Shown: positions 13,772 to 22,100 of the stretch, in pieces
How positions within the stretch are numbered: the first letter of the stretch is position 1
Layout: the number at the start of each line of letters is the position of its first letter
Source: a virus
Direction: 5' to 3' (one strand)
Virus record (IMG/VR): IMGVR_UViG_3300032334_001433
Coordinates: 62,001 to 126,000 of that record
DNA: 64,000 nt
The notes under the pieces: model-generated
The model's input: only the letters and a program-made list of their open reading frames with translations
What the model was told of the DNA's origin: nothing
Databases searched by the model: none
Position numbers and translations under genes: made by a program

Positions 13772-14350
13772 TTAGTATAGATACTTTAATGCATCTTTTT
13801 GTGCTTCGCGCCAGACATTTGTTTTCTGTTCACCTACAAATTTTTCTACAGGCAGCTGCGAAGCGGTAATCCAATCATTATATTGAATTTTATAAAATCT
13901 AGATCTAATCTGAGAATTTAAATAATGTTTAACTGCAAACTTTGCAGGGCCAAGTCTAGATGTTGATTCCAACAATTTCCATGACAATCGTATTCTAGTA
14001 TCTCCGTTATTATTTACAGTATAGTCCGACAATAGTTGCAAAATTTTAAATCGCATCATATAGGGCAAGTAATGCAAATTAATACCATAGAATCCTCCAG
14101 GTACTTTTCTAAAAGGCAATACTAACGGTAATCTATCATAGTATGGTAATGTATCTTTGTGCTTAGGATCATAGTAAAATAGATACATTTCTCCAGGCAT
14201 TATACTTGTAACTAAAGGAGTGTCTTTTAACACCTCATTTACTGAAGTTATTTTACCAAGATTTGCAACTTGTTGCTTATACCATTGGTATGATTTTTCT
14301 TGACCCGCAGCATTAATTCTGATGGTTTCAAACGGATTCTTATTTACCAT
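13772..14350 (-). CDS. Conserved structural protein next to gp4 (gp2 position)
   Basis: 192 aa. Motifs: QWYKQQVANLG, GEMYLFYYDPKHKDTLPYYDRLPLVLPF split by turns, GINLHYLPYMMRFKILQLL and an aromatic, basic C-terminus. I have seen the YYDPK...LPYYDRFPLV pattern in many myoviruses, where it stays annotated as hypothetical or structural. In T4 gene order, the DNA end protector gp2 neighbours gp4, but this sequence does not obviously resemble gp2. Start is 1 base from the gp4 stop. Probably head completion or tail joining. Confidence 0.65.
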   Translation of the reverse strand: MVNKNPFETIRINAAGQEKSYQWYKQQVANLGKITSVNEVLKDTPLVTSIMPGEMYLFYYDPKHKDTLPYYDRLPLVLPFRKVPGGFYGINLHYLPYMMRFKILQLLSDYTVNNNGDTRIRLSWKLLESTSRLGPAKFAVKHYLNSQIRSRFYKIQYNDWITASQLPVEKFVGEQKTNVWREAQKDALKYLY

Positions 14351-14800
14351 TTAATTCTTTATTCCTAAATCTTTTTCGGTTAGAATAATAAATTTCATAC
14401 TGCGATCCTTACAAAATTCAAACGCTGCTTTCCATTTTGCGTCATTTACTCCATATTGAAAAACCTCATCTATAAATCTTTTGGTTTTTCTTTCAGGGAT
14501 TGCCGGTGGTTTCGTAAATCTTTCCGGTTTTATCTCAACTAAATATTTTTCAATTCCATTTGAATTTGTTTTCACTTTTATATAAAAATCAACAAAATAT
14601 CTATGGACTTTATTGTCAATCGGAGAAATATAAGGTACAACGACTGTTTCCGACCCCCATTCTACGACAGATACGTTTGAATCGCACCATTTCATGAATC
14701 TGAGTTCCCATAAGGACCGATACACAATATTAGTAATATCTCCCCTATACTTTGCAGCATTTGTCACTCGATACTTGCCCTTATAGGTTTTGGTGTACAT
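14351..14800 (-). CDS. gp4: Head completion protein gp4
   Basis: 149 aa, matching T4 gp4 (also called gp50) in length. Conserved: KYRGDITNIVYRSLWELRFMKWCD near the N-terminus, WGSETVVVPY, HRYFVDFYI and YLVEIKPERF, a TnsA-like PD-(D/E)XK nuclease core with D, then E-x-K. It acts in completing packaged heads before tail joining. First gene of the minus-strand operon; the late promoter at 14835-14828 (minus) lies just upstream. Confidence 0.88.
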   Translation of the reverse strand: MYTKTYKGKYRVTNAAKYRGDITNIVYRSLWELRFMKWCDSNVSVVEWGSETVVVPYISPIDNKVHRYFVDFYIKVKTNSNGIEKYLVEIKPERFTKPPAIPERKTKRFIDEVFQYGVNDAKWKAAFEFCKDRSMKFIILTEKDLGIKN

Positions 14801-14806
14801 AACTTA

Positions 14807-14814
14807 TATAAATA
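14807..14814 (+). promoter_or_regulatory. Late promoter TATAAATA for gp48
   Basis: Exact T4-type late element TATAAATA, 30 bases before the gp48 ATG. It lies in the 43-base gap between divergent gp4 and gp48 and faces a second late element on the other strand 14 bases away. Confidence 0.85.
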
Positions 14815-14827
14815 ATTAATAACTATA

Positions 14828-14835
14828 TATTTATA
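14828..14835 (-). promoter_or_regulatory. Late promoter TATAAATA for the minus-strand operon
   Basis: TATTTATA on the plus strand, i.e. exact TATAAATA on the minus strand, 28 bases upstream of the gp4 start at 14800. It should drive gp4 through the holin and the 493-aa gene, ending at the terminator near 10150. It faces the gp48 promoter, so the two transcripts would overlap at their 5' ends. Confidence 0.85.
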
Positions 14836-14843
14836 GGAAAAAA

Positions 14844-15917
14844 ATGGCACAAAACATTAGAGGGCAAGGAAAATATGATGTGGTAGGATACCATTATCCC
14901 GATGGCGTAGGGGTAAATCAAGACCTATTACATTATGTTCAATTTTTCATTGCTGTGCGCGGAAAATCAAAATTTAAGAAATCTGGCAGATATCAGACAA
15001 CTGGCGTAATATCTACTAATGATGCATATACTCGCAGAGATAATAGTAATACCGGCGCAAAAAATGCAGCTGCGGCGGCAGTAGGATTAGTAGTAGGGGG
15101 AGCAGTTGCTAGTTCAGTTAAAGGCCTCATTCCAAATACTGGAGGATCTGCGGCATTCAAGGCAGGTAAAGCACTTGCGGTAACTGCAGCTGTTGGTATC
15201 CCTGCAGGTATTGCAGGATACGAAGCCGCAAAATCTGCAATTTCTGGACTTGAGAATGATAATAAATCTAGATTAAAAAGCGTTATTACTTTAGCAATGC
15301 AGGAAAGACCTACTGTATCTTACGGAGTAAATTACCAAGATAAAGATATGGGAATACTTGGTGGATTTTTAACAGGCGATACCTCTATTTCCGATACAAT
15401 TGGTAGCAAAGCTGGCGGAGAAATTGCACAATCAATTGGTTTAGAATTTGCAAAAATTCCTTCGATTCTTCCTGGATTTGGAAACGCCTCTCTCGGTGAC
15501 ATTGTACAATTGGGAGCAAAAGTAAAAACTAATCCATTTAGAGAAGTATTTTTTGAAGGGGTTGATTATAGAAAGTTTAACTTTAGATATAAATTTATGC
15601 CAAAAAGCGAAAATGAATCTAAACAAGTTAAAGAAATAATACAGCTATTTAAAGAACATATGCACCCTGAATTATCAGATGGCGGATATTTTTATATCTA
15701 CCCTTCTGAATTTTCTATAGAATATATTTACAATGATAAAGTGAATGGATATTTTAATAAAATTGCAAATTGTGCATTAACTGATATGACTGTTGATTAT
15801 GGCGGAGAACAATTTTCCTCTTTTGATAACGGCGCGCCAACAGAAATAAATCTTACATTGAGTTTTAGAGAATTAGAATTAGTGACAAAAGATTCCATAA
15901 TAGCAGAGGGGTATTAA
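14844..15917 (+). CDS. gp48: Baseplate tail-tube cap gp48
   Basis: 357 aa, close to T4 gp48 (364). Caps the hub and starts tube growth. The middle has a hydrophobic Ala/Gly stretch (NAAAAAVGLVVGGAVASSV, residues about 74-92), and the C-terminal half has the tube-like fold. The end INLTLSFRELELVTKDSI parallels the T4 gp48 end. Placed directly before gp53, as expected for the baseplate block. An A-rich region with AGGAAA serves as ribosome site. Confidence 0.8.
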   Translation: MAQNIRGQGKYDVVGYHYPDGVGVNQDLLHYVQFFIAVRGKSKFKKSGRYQTTGVISTNDAYTRRDNSNTGAKNAAAAAVGLVVGGAVASSVKGLIPNTGGSAAFKAGKALAVTAAVGIPAGIAGYEAAKSAISGLENDNKSRLKSVITLAMQERPTVSYGVNYQDKDMGILGGFLTGDTSISDTIGSKAGGEIAQSIGLEFAKIPSILPGFGNASLGDIVQLGAKVKTNPFREVFFEGVDYRKFNFRYKFMPKSENESKQVKEIIQLFKEHMHPELSDGGYFYIYPSEFSIEYIYNDKVNGYFNKIANCALTDMTVDYGGEQFSSFDNGAPTEINLTLSFRELELVTKDSIIAEGY

Positions 15918-16514
15918 ATGTTCTTTGAAAAATTCCCGTTGACTCAGTATACTTTAGATAATGGAAAAACTAGACAAACTATTCCCGACATATTACGAAG
16001 AATAACATTGTCAAATGAATTAGTAAAAAATGACGCATTTTTTGAGCAATATTCTATAAAGGATGGAGAAACTCCAGAGATTGTTGCAGATTACTGGTAT
16101 GGCGATTCCGAATTACATTGGGTTATACTTTTAACAAACAATATTATAGATCCTAGATTTGATTGGCATTTAAGTTACAATGATTTAATTAAATACTGTA
16201 ACGGAAAATACGGAGCAGCAAATATTAATAAATTGCACCACTATGTAAATATGGAAGGGTATGTTATTAACGGATACCGATCTATGCGAGAAGATTCTAC
16301 ATTTGCAAATCCGGGATCAATAGAATTAGAACAAACAAATCAAAATATACAGGTTAATTTAGTTTTGCAGAATTTTCCATCCGGAGCATTATACCCGGTA
16401 ACAAATTTTATGTATGAAGATGCGTTAAATGAGAAAAGAAGACAGATTAATATTTTAAAACCTGAAATTGTATCTTCTATAGATTCAAACTTTACTGAAT
16501 TAATTACTCAATGA
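15918..16514 (+). CDS. gp53: Baseplate wedge gp53
   Basis: 198 aa; T4 gp53 is 196. Joins wedges around the hub. Conserved: DYWYGDSELHWVILLTNNIIDPRFDWHLSY matches the T4 pattern of YGNPQLYWVLLMCN...DPYYGW. The C-terminal helix EDALNEKRRQINIL is also typical. It begins directly after the gp48 stop and overlaps the next gene by 4 bases (ATGA). Confidence 0.88.
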   Translation: MFFEKFPLTQYTLDNGKTRQTIPDILRRITLSNELVKNDAFFEQYSIKDGETPEIVADYWYGDSELHWVILLTNNIIDPRFDWHLSYNDLIKYCNGKYGAANINKLHHYVNMEGYVINGYRSMREDSTFANPGSIELEQTNQNIQVNLVLQNFPSGALYPVTNFMYEDALNEKRRQINILKPEIVSSIDSNFTELITQ

Positions 16515-17866
16515 CACAGTCTGTACAGAATGCGATTCAATCGCCAGGTGAAGTATCTATAGATCAATTAATACTTGTATCTAACAACACATATATTTCT
16601 TTATTAGATTATTTGGTTGAATTAAATATTTTTGAAAGCATTTTTAACAATATTTTATCTGGCGATATTGTAATTTCTGATAGTAGGAATTTAATAAAAA
16701 GTATACCTATTATAGGAGATGAATATCTTATAGTAAATTTTACTACTCCGGGGTTTGATGCAAAGATACATAAAACTTTTAAAATAACTTCTGTAGAAGA
16801 TAGACAAATAATAAGAGATCAAAATACTCAACTATACACGTTAAAATTTATATCTCAAGAAGGAGTGATAGATTCCCTGTCTCCAATGTATAATGCTTTT
16901 TCTGGAGATATTAGTGCACTTGTAGAAAAAATATTTACAGAAAATATACAGACTGTTAGAAATTTAGTATTTGAAAATGGGAATGTATCTGGAGCAGTTA
17001 TTCCCGGATTAGATAAAACACCGGTTGTTATTTTTTCAGAAACAGAAAATAATGTTAAATTCGTTAGTCCTGGATGGACACCTTTTGATTGTATTAACTG
17101 GTTATCTAAAAAATCAATACCAAAATCTGGCAAATCATGTAATTTTTTATTCTGGGAAACAAACAAATCTTTCTATTTTGGTAGTATAGAGAAATTATTT
17201 GATTTGCAAAATACAATAGGCAATTATAAATACGCTGCCACAAGTGTTATGCGAGGAACTGATGATATATCCGAAAAAATGGGATTAATTCAGTCTGTTA
17301 ATATTGTTAACAGCTTTGACTATCTTTCAAATCTAGATAATGGATATTTTGCAAGTAAATTCATAGGTGTAGATTTAATACATAAGAAAAGAAATAATAC
17401 TTATTATGACCATGTAACAGAATTTAATAAGTATACTCACATAGTAAAATCAAATCCAAAACCAATATTTAATGAAAATACAGTAATACGTAATTTTGAT
17501 AGTCATGTAAGAGTATATCCAGTACATCCTGGAATACATAATTATATTGCTAGTAATTATTCCGAAAAAATGAATAATATTTACGGCAATCGTTTATCAA
17601 ATATGTTAGATTTAAATTCTTTAAAATTAGATATAACAATATATGGTAGAACAGATATCGAAGCAGGAAGAACAATATCAATAGATTTTCCAGATGTTTC
17701 TCCTGCAAGGGAACAAGATATAACGTCATCTCACTTAGATCAAAAATATTCTGGCAATTACTTAATAACTTCAATACATCACAAAATTAATATTGCAAAA
17801 CATATGATTACAATGGAAGTTATTAGAGATTCTCAACCCACAGAAATTAATTGGGATTATATTTAA
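16511..17866 (+). CDS. Baseplate hub protein, gp27-like
   Basis: 451 aa, lying between gp53 and the gp5-like spike, which is the position of the hub ring protein. Visible pieces: barrel-like strands in the first 120 residues (EYLIVNFTTPGF, KTFKITSVED), a WTPFDCINWLSKKSIP helix and a C-terminal GRTDIEAGRTISIDFPD...YLITSIHHKI barrel typical of gp27 and other hub rings. Sequence match to T4 gp27 is weak by eye, so the symbol is withheld. Confidence 0.7.
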   Translation: MTQSVQNAIQSPGEVSIDQLILVSNNTYISLLDYLVELNIFESIFNNILSGDIVISDSRNLIKSIPIIGDEYLIVNFTTPGFDAKIHKTFKITSVEDRQIIRDQNTQLYTLKFISQEGVIDSLSPMYNAFSGDISALVEKIFTENIQTVRNLVFENGNVSGAVIPGLDKTPVVIFSETENNVKFVSPGWTPFDCINWLSKKSIPKSGKSCNFLFWETNKSFYFGSIEKLFDLQNTIGNYKYAATSVMRGTDDISEKMGLIQSVNIVNSFDYLSNLDNGYFASKFIGVDLIHKKRNNTYYDHVTEFNKYTHIVKSNPKPIFNENTVIRNFDSHVRVYPVHPGIHNYIASNYSEKMNNIYGNRLSNMLDLNSLKLDITIYGRTDIEAGRTISIDFPDVSPAREQDITSSHLDQKYSGNYLITSIHHKINIAKHMITMEVIRDSQPTEINWDYI

Positions 17867-17867
17867 T

Positions 17868-19772
17868 ATGCAAAATATGTACGGAAATCCAAACTTCATT
17901 TGGTGGTTTGGTGTTGTTGAGGATAGGAATGATCCTGAAAAATTAGGCAGATGTCGAGTTAGGATTGTAGGATATCATCCAGAGGATGTTACAATATTGC
18001 CTACCAGAGATTTGCCATGGGCATTAGCAATGACGCCTATAACATCAGCAAGTACCTCTGGTATAGGTATCACTCCTATAGGACCAGTTGAAGGTACTTG
18101 GGTTGTTGGTTGGTTTTTAGATGGTGATGAAAAACAACAACCTATAATGATGGGCACCATAACAGGGTCTCCTGATCCAAATACAAATGAAGGAACAAAT
18201 GCAAGCAACCCAAATTTTGATCCTACAGGCCCATTAAACAGTTCAATCTTATCGCAGCAACAAGGATTTATTGATCCCAATAGGCTTTATCCTAAGAAAG
18301 AGTATGACGGCAAACCCGACACAAATAAATTAGCGGTAACAGATAAAACTCATGCATATTTTTCAGTTAAATCTAAAAATAGAAAAACAGGAGTAAAAAA
18401 AGCAAGTTCAAATTCTACTTGGAGCGAACCAACTCCTGCATATAACGCAAGATATCCTAGCAATCAAGTAATAGAAACTGAAGCTGGCCATGTAGTTGAA
18501 TTTGATAATACTCCAAATGCAGAAAGAATACACGTATACCATAAAAAAGGTACTTATATTGAAATTGATATAAACGGAACTATGGTTAAAAAAGTAGTGG
18601 GTGATAACTACGAAGTATGTGACAGAAATGGATATGTTTACGTCAAGGGAGCATACAATTTAACTGTAGGCGGCGCAACAAAAATATTAGTTGAAAATAA
18701 TGCAGATATTGAAGTTAACGGCGCACTTAATGTCACAAGTCACGGATCTACGTTGGTGCAATCTGCAAAAACGGTACAAGTAATAGCAGAAGATATTATT
18801 GTTTCTGGCAAATCTAGTTTACAATTAACAAGTGACGGGCCAGTAAATATACAAGGAAGTAGCATTGCAATAAATGCAAAAGACGGAACATTCTCAGCAA
18901 AATCTAGCGGAGATTTGGCATTGCAATCTGGTAGTGCATCGACTGCCAGTTTCAAAGGCGGGTTACTTACACAAATTGATGCTACCTCAATTACGACTCA
19001 CGGAGGATCAATTTCTGTTGCAGGTACTAAACTACCAGTATACCCTACACCTACAGAAGTTACAGTATACTCTGCAAATGCAGATGCGGGAGATTTAATA
19101 AGACCAGATGCTCCCGGAAGTATTTTCTTAGGTGATAGTTTAGAACCAGATGCAGATGCACTGTCTAAAGAACGGATAACGGCAGGAGAAATTGATTCAA
19201 ATGTCGAATTGCCACAAGGAGAAAGTAGTACTTCTACAAAAAACATTGCACCAAAGGCAGTAGATACTGCAGAATTTAAAAAATATTCTAAATTCCCCCA
19301 TTCTTTACAACTATCAAAATATTATACGTTGGGAGATTTAACTACAAAACCAACAGCAACGTCGTTTGAATTGCAAGCTCAAGAAGGATTATCTGAAGCG
19401 GATATTGTTGGAAATCTAAAGCATCTTGCCGTAAATATGCTGGATCCAATATTTGAAAATTACTCAGATGTTGTAATAACCAGCGGATTTAGGGTAGGGA
19501 CTGGATCTAGTCATAATAAGGGAAGCGCTGCAGATTTACAATTCCCTGGACATTCTTTTTCTGAATATTACTCTATTGCTAAATGGATTGCGGATAACTT
19601 GCCATATAAACAAATTTTGCTAGAATACGCCACACGCCCTTCCGGTACAATTTCTTGGATTCATATTGCATCTGCTCAAGACGGTTCAAAATCTGCAATG
19701 CCATATGGTACAATGTATAATCACAGTACATCCTCCCCAGGAGCCAAAAATCTGTTTGTAAAACTACTATAA
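17868..19772 (+). CDS. gp5: Central spike/hub protein gp5-like, with C-terminal M15 peptidase domain
   Basis: 634 aa. An N-terminal OB fold (FIWWFGVVEDRNDPEKLGRCRVRIVGYHPE) comes first, as in T4 gp5. A beta-helix spike follows at about residues 200-380 (HVVEFDNTPNAERIHVYHKKG and repeating V/I-G-N strands). T4 gp5 has a lysozyme domain; none is seen. Instead residues about 460-634 form a peptidase M15-type domain: TSGFRVGTGSSHNKGSAADLQ with H549 and D556 (HxxxxxxD) and WIHI with H599, the usual zinc ligands. It would cleave peptidoglycan peptides during infection. A Ser/Thr-rich linker separates spike and enzyme. Confidence 0.85.
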   Translation: MQNMYGNPNFIWWFGVVEDRNDPEKLGRCRVRIVGYHPEDVTILPTRDLPWALAMTPITSASTSGIGITPIGPVEGTWVVGWFLDGDEKQQPIMMGTITGSPDPNTNEGTNASNPNFDPTGPLNSSILSQQQGFIDPNRLYPKKEYDGKPDTNKLAVTDKTHAYFSVKSKNRKTGVKKASSNSTWSEPTPAYNARYPSNQVIETEAGHVVEFDNTPNAERIHVYHKKGTYIEIDINGTMVKKVVGDNYEVCDRNGYVYVKGAYNLTVGGATKILVENNADIEVNGALNVTSHGSTLVQSAKTVQVIAEDIIVSGKSSLQLTSDGPVNIQGSSIAINAKDGTFSAKSSGDLALQSGSASTASFKGGLLTQIDATSITTHGGSISVAGTKLPVYPTPTEVTVYSANADAGDLIRPDAPGSIFLGDSLEPDADALSKERITAGEIDSNVELPQGESSTSTKNIAPKAVDTAEFKKYSKFPHSLQLSKYYTLGDLTTKPTATSFELQAQEGLSEADIVGNLKHLAVNMLDPIFENYSDVVITSGFRVGTGSSHNKGSAADLQFPGHSFSEYYSIAKWIADNLPYKQILLEYATRPSGTISWIHIASAQDGSKSAMPYGTMYNHSTSSPGAKNLFVKLL

Positions 19773-19775
19773 ATA
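19768..19775 (+). promoter_or_regulatory. Late promoter TATAAATA for gp25
   Basis: Exact TATAAATA spanning the end of the spike gene, 59 bases before the gp25 ATG. A minus-strand TATAAATA (plus TATTTATA 19784-19791) lies 8 bases further on, as in the gp4/gp48 gap. Confidence 0.75.
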
Positions 19776-19833
19776 AAAGGTATTATTTATAATAAAATGC
19801 ATCTAGAAAAACGAATTCTTAATAAATATTAAA

Positions 19834-20235
19834 ATGGCCACCATTAATAAAGTCGTTAGACGATTTACGGACCTAAATCTGATTTTTAATCCGCATCCGT
19901 ATACAAAAGACATTCTAGTTCTAAAAAACATAGATGCCGTCAAAACGTCTATACAAAATCTGTTATTAACAAAGAATTATGAACGACCATTTCATCCCGA
20001 AATAGGTAGCCAAGTTAGTAATTTATTGTTTGAAAATGCAGGACCTAGTACTACATCTGCATTGCAAAAATCTATAAAAGATACGATTTCAAAGTTTGAA
20101 CCAAGAGCAACTGTAACTAATGTAAATATTGTAGATAATTACGATAGCAATGAAGTTGGTATAGAGATATCTTTTACTATTAATAATGTTTCAGATCCAG
20201 TAACAGTAACAACAACACTTAATAGAGTAAGATAA
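19834..20235 (+). CDS. gp25: Baseplate wedge gp25
   Basis: 133 aa, T4 gp25 being 132. Lysozyme-related fold without activity; sheath initiator in contractile systems. Conserved: FTDLNLIFNPHPYTKDILVLKNIDAVKTSIQNLL (start of the wedge), ERPFHPEIGSQVSNLLFEN with the EPR-like core and EIEISFTINN-type end. Translationally linked to gp6 by a 1-base overlap (TAATG). Confidence 0.93.
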   Translation: MATINKVVRRFTDLNLIFNPHPYTKDILVLKNIDAVKTSIQNLLLTKNYERPFHPEIGSQVSNLLFENAGPSTTSALQKSIKDTISKFEPRATVTNVNIVDNYDSNEVGIEISFTINNVSDPVTVTTTLNRVR

Positions 20236-22100
20236 TGGCAAATTTAAGAATCGCAGAGTTAGATTTTGATACAATAAAAACAAATCTAAAAGAATTTTTA
20301 AAGAACTATACTGCAGATGACGGGGCACCATACTTTACAGATTTTGATTTTGAGGGATCTGGGCTATCAATTTTATTAGATCTATTATCGTACAACACTC
20401 ACTATAATGCATATTTGGCCAGTATGGTTATTAATGATATGTTTTTGGATTCTGCAGTAAAAAGATCGTCTGCAGTATCGATTGCAAAACATTTGGGTTA
20501 TACTCCCGTCTCTGCCCGAGGCGCAAGAGCAATGTTAACATTTGATGTAAGCGCCCCAACAAATTCTCCGAATTTTTTAACTTTAGAAAAATATACTCCG
20601 TTTACCACAACAATTGATAATGCAACATTAACATTTGTCAATCTTAAATCCGTAACAATACAACCAAAAGCTGGAACATATACTTTTACAGATGTTGAAT
20701 TAGTTGAGGGAATACCAATTCAGTATACTTATACGGTTGATGTTCCGGGTCCTGCAGAAAAATATATCATTCCAAATGATGATATTGATACGTCAACAAT
20801 ACAAGTAATTGTTCAAAATTCATTTACAGATACTACACAATCAATTTATACACTTGCAGAAGATACTTTAGATGTAACAGATACTTCTAAAGTTTTCTTT
20901 CTTGAAGAAACTGCAATTGGAAGATATCAAATATACTTTGGCGACGGAGTGGTCGGTAAAAAATTAACTAGAAATAATTTAGTTATTATTAATTATCTAA
21001 TTACTAGCGGAACTGCAGGAAACGTTGCAGGAACGATTGCACAATCTTTTACGTGCGCTACAACTATTGGCGGCGGTTCAGTATTAGGCGCTGTTACTGC
21101 TACTACAAATTCTAGAGGCGGCAAATCAAAAGAAAGTATTGAGAGTATAAAATTTAGGGCTCCAAAATTTTCAGCATCGCAAAATAGAGCAGTTACCGAT
21201 GCAGATTATAAAGCATTAATAGAAAAAGATTTTCCTTTAGTAGAATCTATTGCAGTATGGGGTGGCGAAAATAATGATCCTCCAAAATATGGAAAAGTTA
21301 TTATCTCATTAAAACCATATGATGGATATGTGGTAAATCAAGATACAAGAAATAATATTTCAAAAGTAATATTACAAAGTAAACAAGTATTAGGGATTGC
21401 CCCGGAATTTATTGATCCTGAATATTTTTATGTAAATTTATCAATTAATGTTAAATATGATTCTGCAAAAAGTACTTTATCTGCTACAGAAATTAATAAT
21501 TTCGTTATAACAGAAGTTAATAATTATTTCTATAATAATTTACAACAATTTGATAAAGATTTTGTATTCTCAAAATTATCAAAAAATATTGACAGTATAG
21601 ATGATAATATTATCGGAAATTTAATGACAGTTAAATTGCAAAGAAGAATTGAACCTGTCGCAAATTCTAATAACAACTATATAAGCGACAATGTTATAAC
21701 TTTTAAAAATGGATTAAAACCCGGAACATTAACTAGTACAAATTTTATAGTTTCGTATCAAGGAATTTCTAAAAATGCAACATTAAATGATTTTCCGGAT
21801 GATACGTTTCCTAATAATTTAGGAAAAGGGACAATTAAACTAATGGATGCAGATACTGGCGTAGTTTTAAATGATAACTATGGTAGTATTGATTATGGTA
21901 CGGGCATATTAACAATTTATAATTTACAATATACTGGATATGTTTCCGATCTTATAGACATAAGAATAAATGCAGAAGTACAAGATTCATATCTTGATAT
22001 CAATGTTAGTAGAAATCAAATTTTATTATTAGATGATAGTACATTAAATAGTAATGGTAATAGAGTACCGGGACTTACAGTTAATGTAATTGCAGTATGA
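20235..22100 (+). CDS. gp6: Baseplate wedge gp6
   Basis: 621 aa, similar in size to T4 gp6 (660). Forms the iris-like ring of the baseplate. Conserved: LSYNTHYNAYLASMVINDMFLDSAVKRSSAVSIAKHLGYTP near the N-terminus, FGDGVVGKKL, and APKFSASQNRAVTDADYKALIEKDFP of the J-like/gp6 family. It directly follows gp25, a pairing conserved in contractile tails. The next gene overlaps by 4 bases. Confidence 0.92.
   Translation: MANLRIAELDFDTIKTNLKEFLKNYTADDGAPYFTDFDFEGSGLSILLDLLSYNTHYNAYLASMVINDMFLDSAVKRSSAVSIAKHLGYTPVSARGARAMLTFDVSAPTNSPNFLTLEKYTPFTTTIDNATLTFVNLKSVTIQPKAGTYTFTDVELVEGIPIQYTYTVDVPGPAEKYIIPNDDIDTSTIQVIVQNSFTDTTQSIYTLAEDTLDVTDTSKVFFLEETAIGRYQIYFGDGVVGKKLTRNNLVIINYLITSGTAGNVAGTIAQSFTCATTIGGGSVLGAVTATTNSRGGKSKESIESIKFRAPKFSASQNRAVTDADYKALIEKDFPLVESIAVWGGENNDPPKYGKVIISLKPYDGYVVNQDTRNNISKVILQSKQVLGIAPEFIDPEYFYVNLSINVKYDSAKSTLSATEINNFVITEVNNYFYNNLQQFDKDFVFSKLSKNIDSIDDNIIGNLMTVKLQRRIEPVANSNNNYISDNVITFKNGLKPGTLTSTNFIVSYQGISKNATLNDFPDDTFPNNLGKGTIKLMDADTGVVLNDNYGSIDYGTGILTIYNLQYTGYVSDLIDIRINAEVQDSYLDINVSRNQILLLDDSTLNSNGNRVPGLTVNVIAV

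Noticed and set aside
17868-19772. Lysozyme domain in the gp5-like spike
   Set aside because: No E...D...T lysozyme pattern between OB fold and beta-helix; the enzyme present is an M15-type peptidase at the C-terminus.
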